NCBI RefSeq assembly: GCF_012726295.1
Contig: NZ_JABAOB010000010.1
Location: 186,001-250,000 of the forward strand
Origin: Chitinophaga sp. Ak27
GTDB lineage: Bacteria > Bacteroidota > Bacteroidia > Chitinophagales > Chitinophagaceae
Direction of reading: 5' to 3'
Length of the DNA stretch: 64,000 nucleotides
Shown: in pieces, positions 63,868-64,000 of the stretch
How the letters are laid out: every line of letters starts with the position of its first letter
Position numbering within the stretch: the stretch's first letter is position 1
Translations under genes and position numbers: made by a program
Notes under the pieces: generated by a model
Told to the model about the DNA's origin: nothing
Database searches by the model: none
What the model saw: the letters and a program-made list of their open reading frames with translations, nothing else

Positions 63868-63905
63868 AATGGCAGACGTTTCTACGCCTGCCATTCTTTA
63901 TTTTA
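63868..63905. terminator. bidirectional terminator after the second SusCD pair
   Basis: AATGGCAGACG (63868-63878), loop of 6, CGCCTGCCATT (63885-63895) with a single mismatch, then CTTTATTTTA. It is flanked by the SusD stop and a convergent gene whose stop is at 63918. Confidence 0.7.
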
Positions 63906-63917
63906 ATAGAGCTCTGT

Positions 63918-64000
63918 CTATCTAAAGAATATCTTCCTCACACATTTATTTCCCCGTTCTGCTACATACACATTACCTGCCGCATCGGTGCAGATAGCCG
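63918..64000 (-). CDS. NHL-repeat protein, C-terminal fragment
   Basis: The minus strand reads AICTDAAGNVYVAERGNKCVRKIFFR then stop (TAG at 63920-63918). D-x-x-GN-VYVA-(D/E)-RGN..(I/V)RKI is the typical NHL/SMP-30-like propeller blade. Only the last ~26 residues fall in the window. Chitinophagaceae have many IPT/TIG plus NHL secreted proteins of this shape. It converges with the SusD gene. Confidence 0.7.
   Translation of the reverse strand, partial: AICTDAAGNVYVAERGNKCVRKIFFR

Noticed and set aside
1..64000. tRNA, rRNA, riboswitch, prophage or insertion sequence
   Set aside because: No cloverleaf-like gene, rRNA block, transposase, integrase or phage structural gene was found on reading both strands; small RNAs cannot be excluded by eye.

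Overview
The window is a piece of a Bacteroidota chromosome, most likely family Chitinophagaceae and Chitinophaga-like. The sequence supports this with two SusC/SusD pairs, a type IX secretion (T9SS) adhesin locus with a PorP/SprF partner, a gliding-motility-type C-terminal domain, a LytS/LytTR two-component pair, many Sec or lipoprotein signals with little upstream Shine-Dalgarno sequence, and several upstream matches to the Bacteroidota -7 element TAnnTTTG. No rRNA, tRNA, CRISPR array, IS element or phage gene was seen. The genus is an inference, not a measurement.

Layout. 1-1761 (-): CzcA/CusA efflux pump (cut by the window edge) and a small secreted protein. 1835-4376: a divergent pair made of a membrane-anchored HTH-like protein and a secreted LamG-like protein, separated by 10-bp phased direct repeats. 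4377-8130: a palindromic element, a LysR regulator with a small protein, then Old-Yellow-Enzyme, Crp/Fnr and SMI1/KNR4 genes. 8284-22744 (-): a three-gene T9SS operon (3914-residue DUF11-repeat adhesin, PorP/SprF, TPR-PD40 lipid/OM partner). 23066-26763 (-): DUF92, DUF5946, secreted metallo-beta-lactamase-fold protein, a second copy of the palindromic element, DUF6600 lipoprotein and a PepSY-like protein. 26965-28495 (+): a secreted unknown and a formylglycine-generating enzyme. 28504-33254 (-): a two-gene glycosidase operon (GH110 alpha-1,3-galactosidase and a DUF6067/GH123-like protein). 33509-34786 (-): an Nramp-like transporter with altered metal ligands.

34911-49827 (-) is a tightly packed ten-gene polysaccharide-utilisation operon: AGE epimerase, SusC, SusD, DUF5018 lipoprotein, GH10-like lipoprotein, DUF5009 (NagX-like) membrane protein, SGNH hydrolase, sodium:solute symporter, second SGNH hydrolase and a cytoplasmic DUF4434 protein, closed by an intrinsic terminator. 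A divergent ROK regulator (49987-51222) faces it across an AT-rich region with two identical 12-bp repeats. The combination of AGE epimerase, NagX-like protein and NagC-type ROK regulator suggests an N-acetylhexosamine-containing glycan, possibly O-acetylated; this is inference.

51313-58716 holds a secreted unknown, the LytTR/LytS pair (-), a TonB-dependent beta-barrel (+), a Cys-type sulfatase (-) and a VOC protein (+). 59192-63838 (+) is a stand-alone SusC/SusD pair with a bidirectional terminator, and the window ends inside an NHL-repeat gene (-). The sulfatase and the formylglycine-generating enzyme plausibly form an enzyme/activator pair although 28 kb apart.
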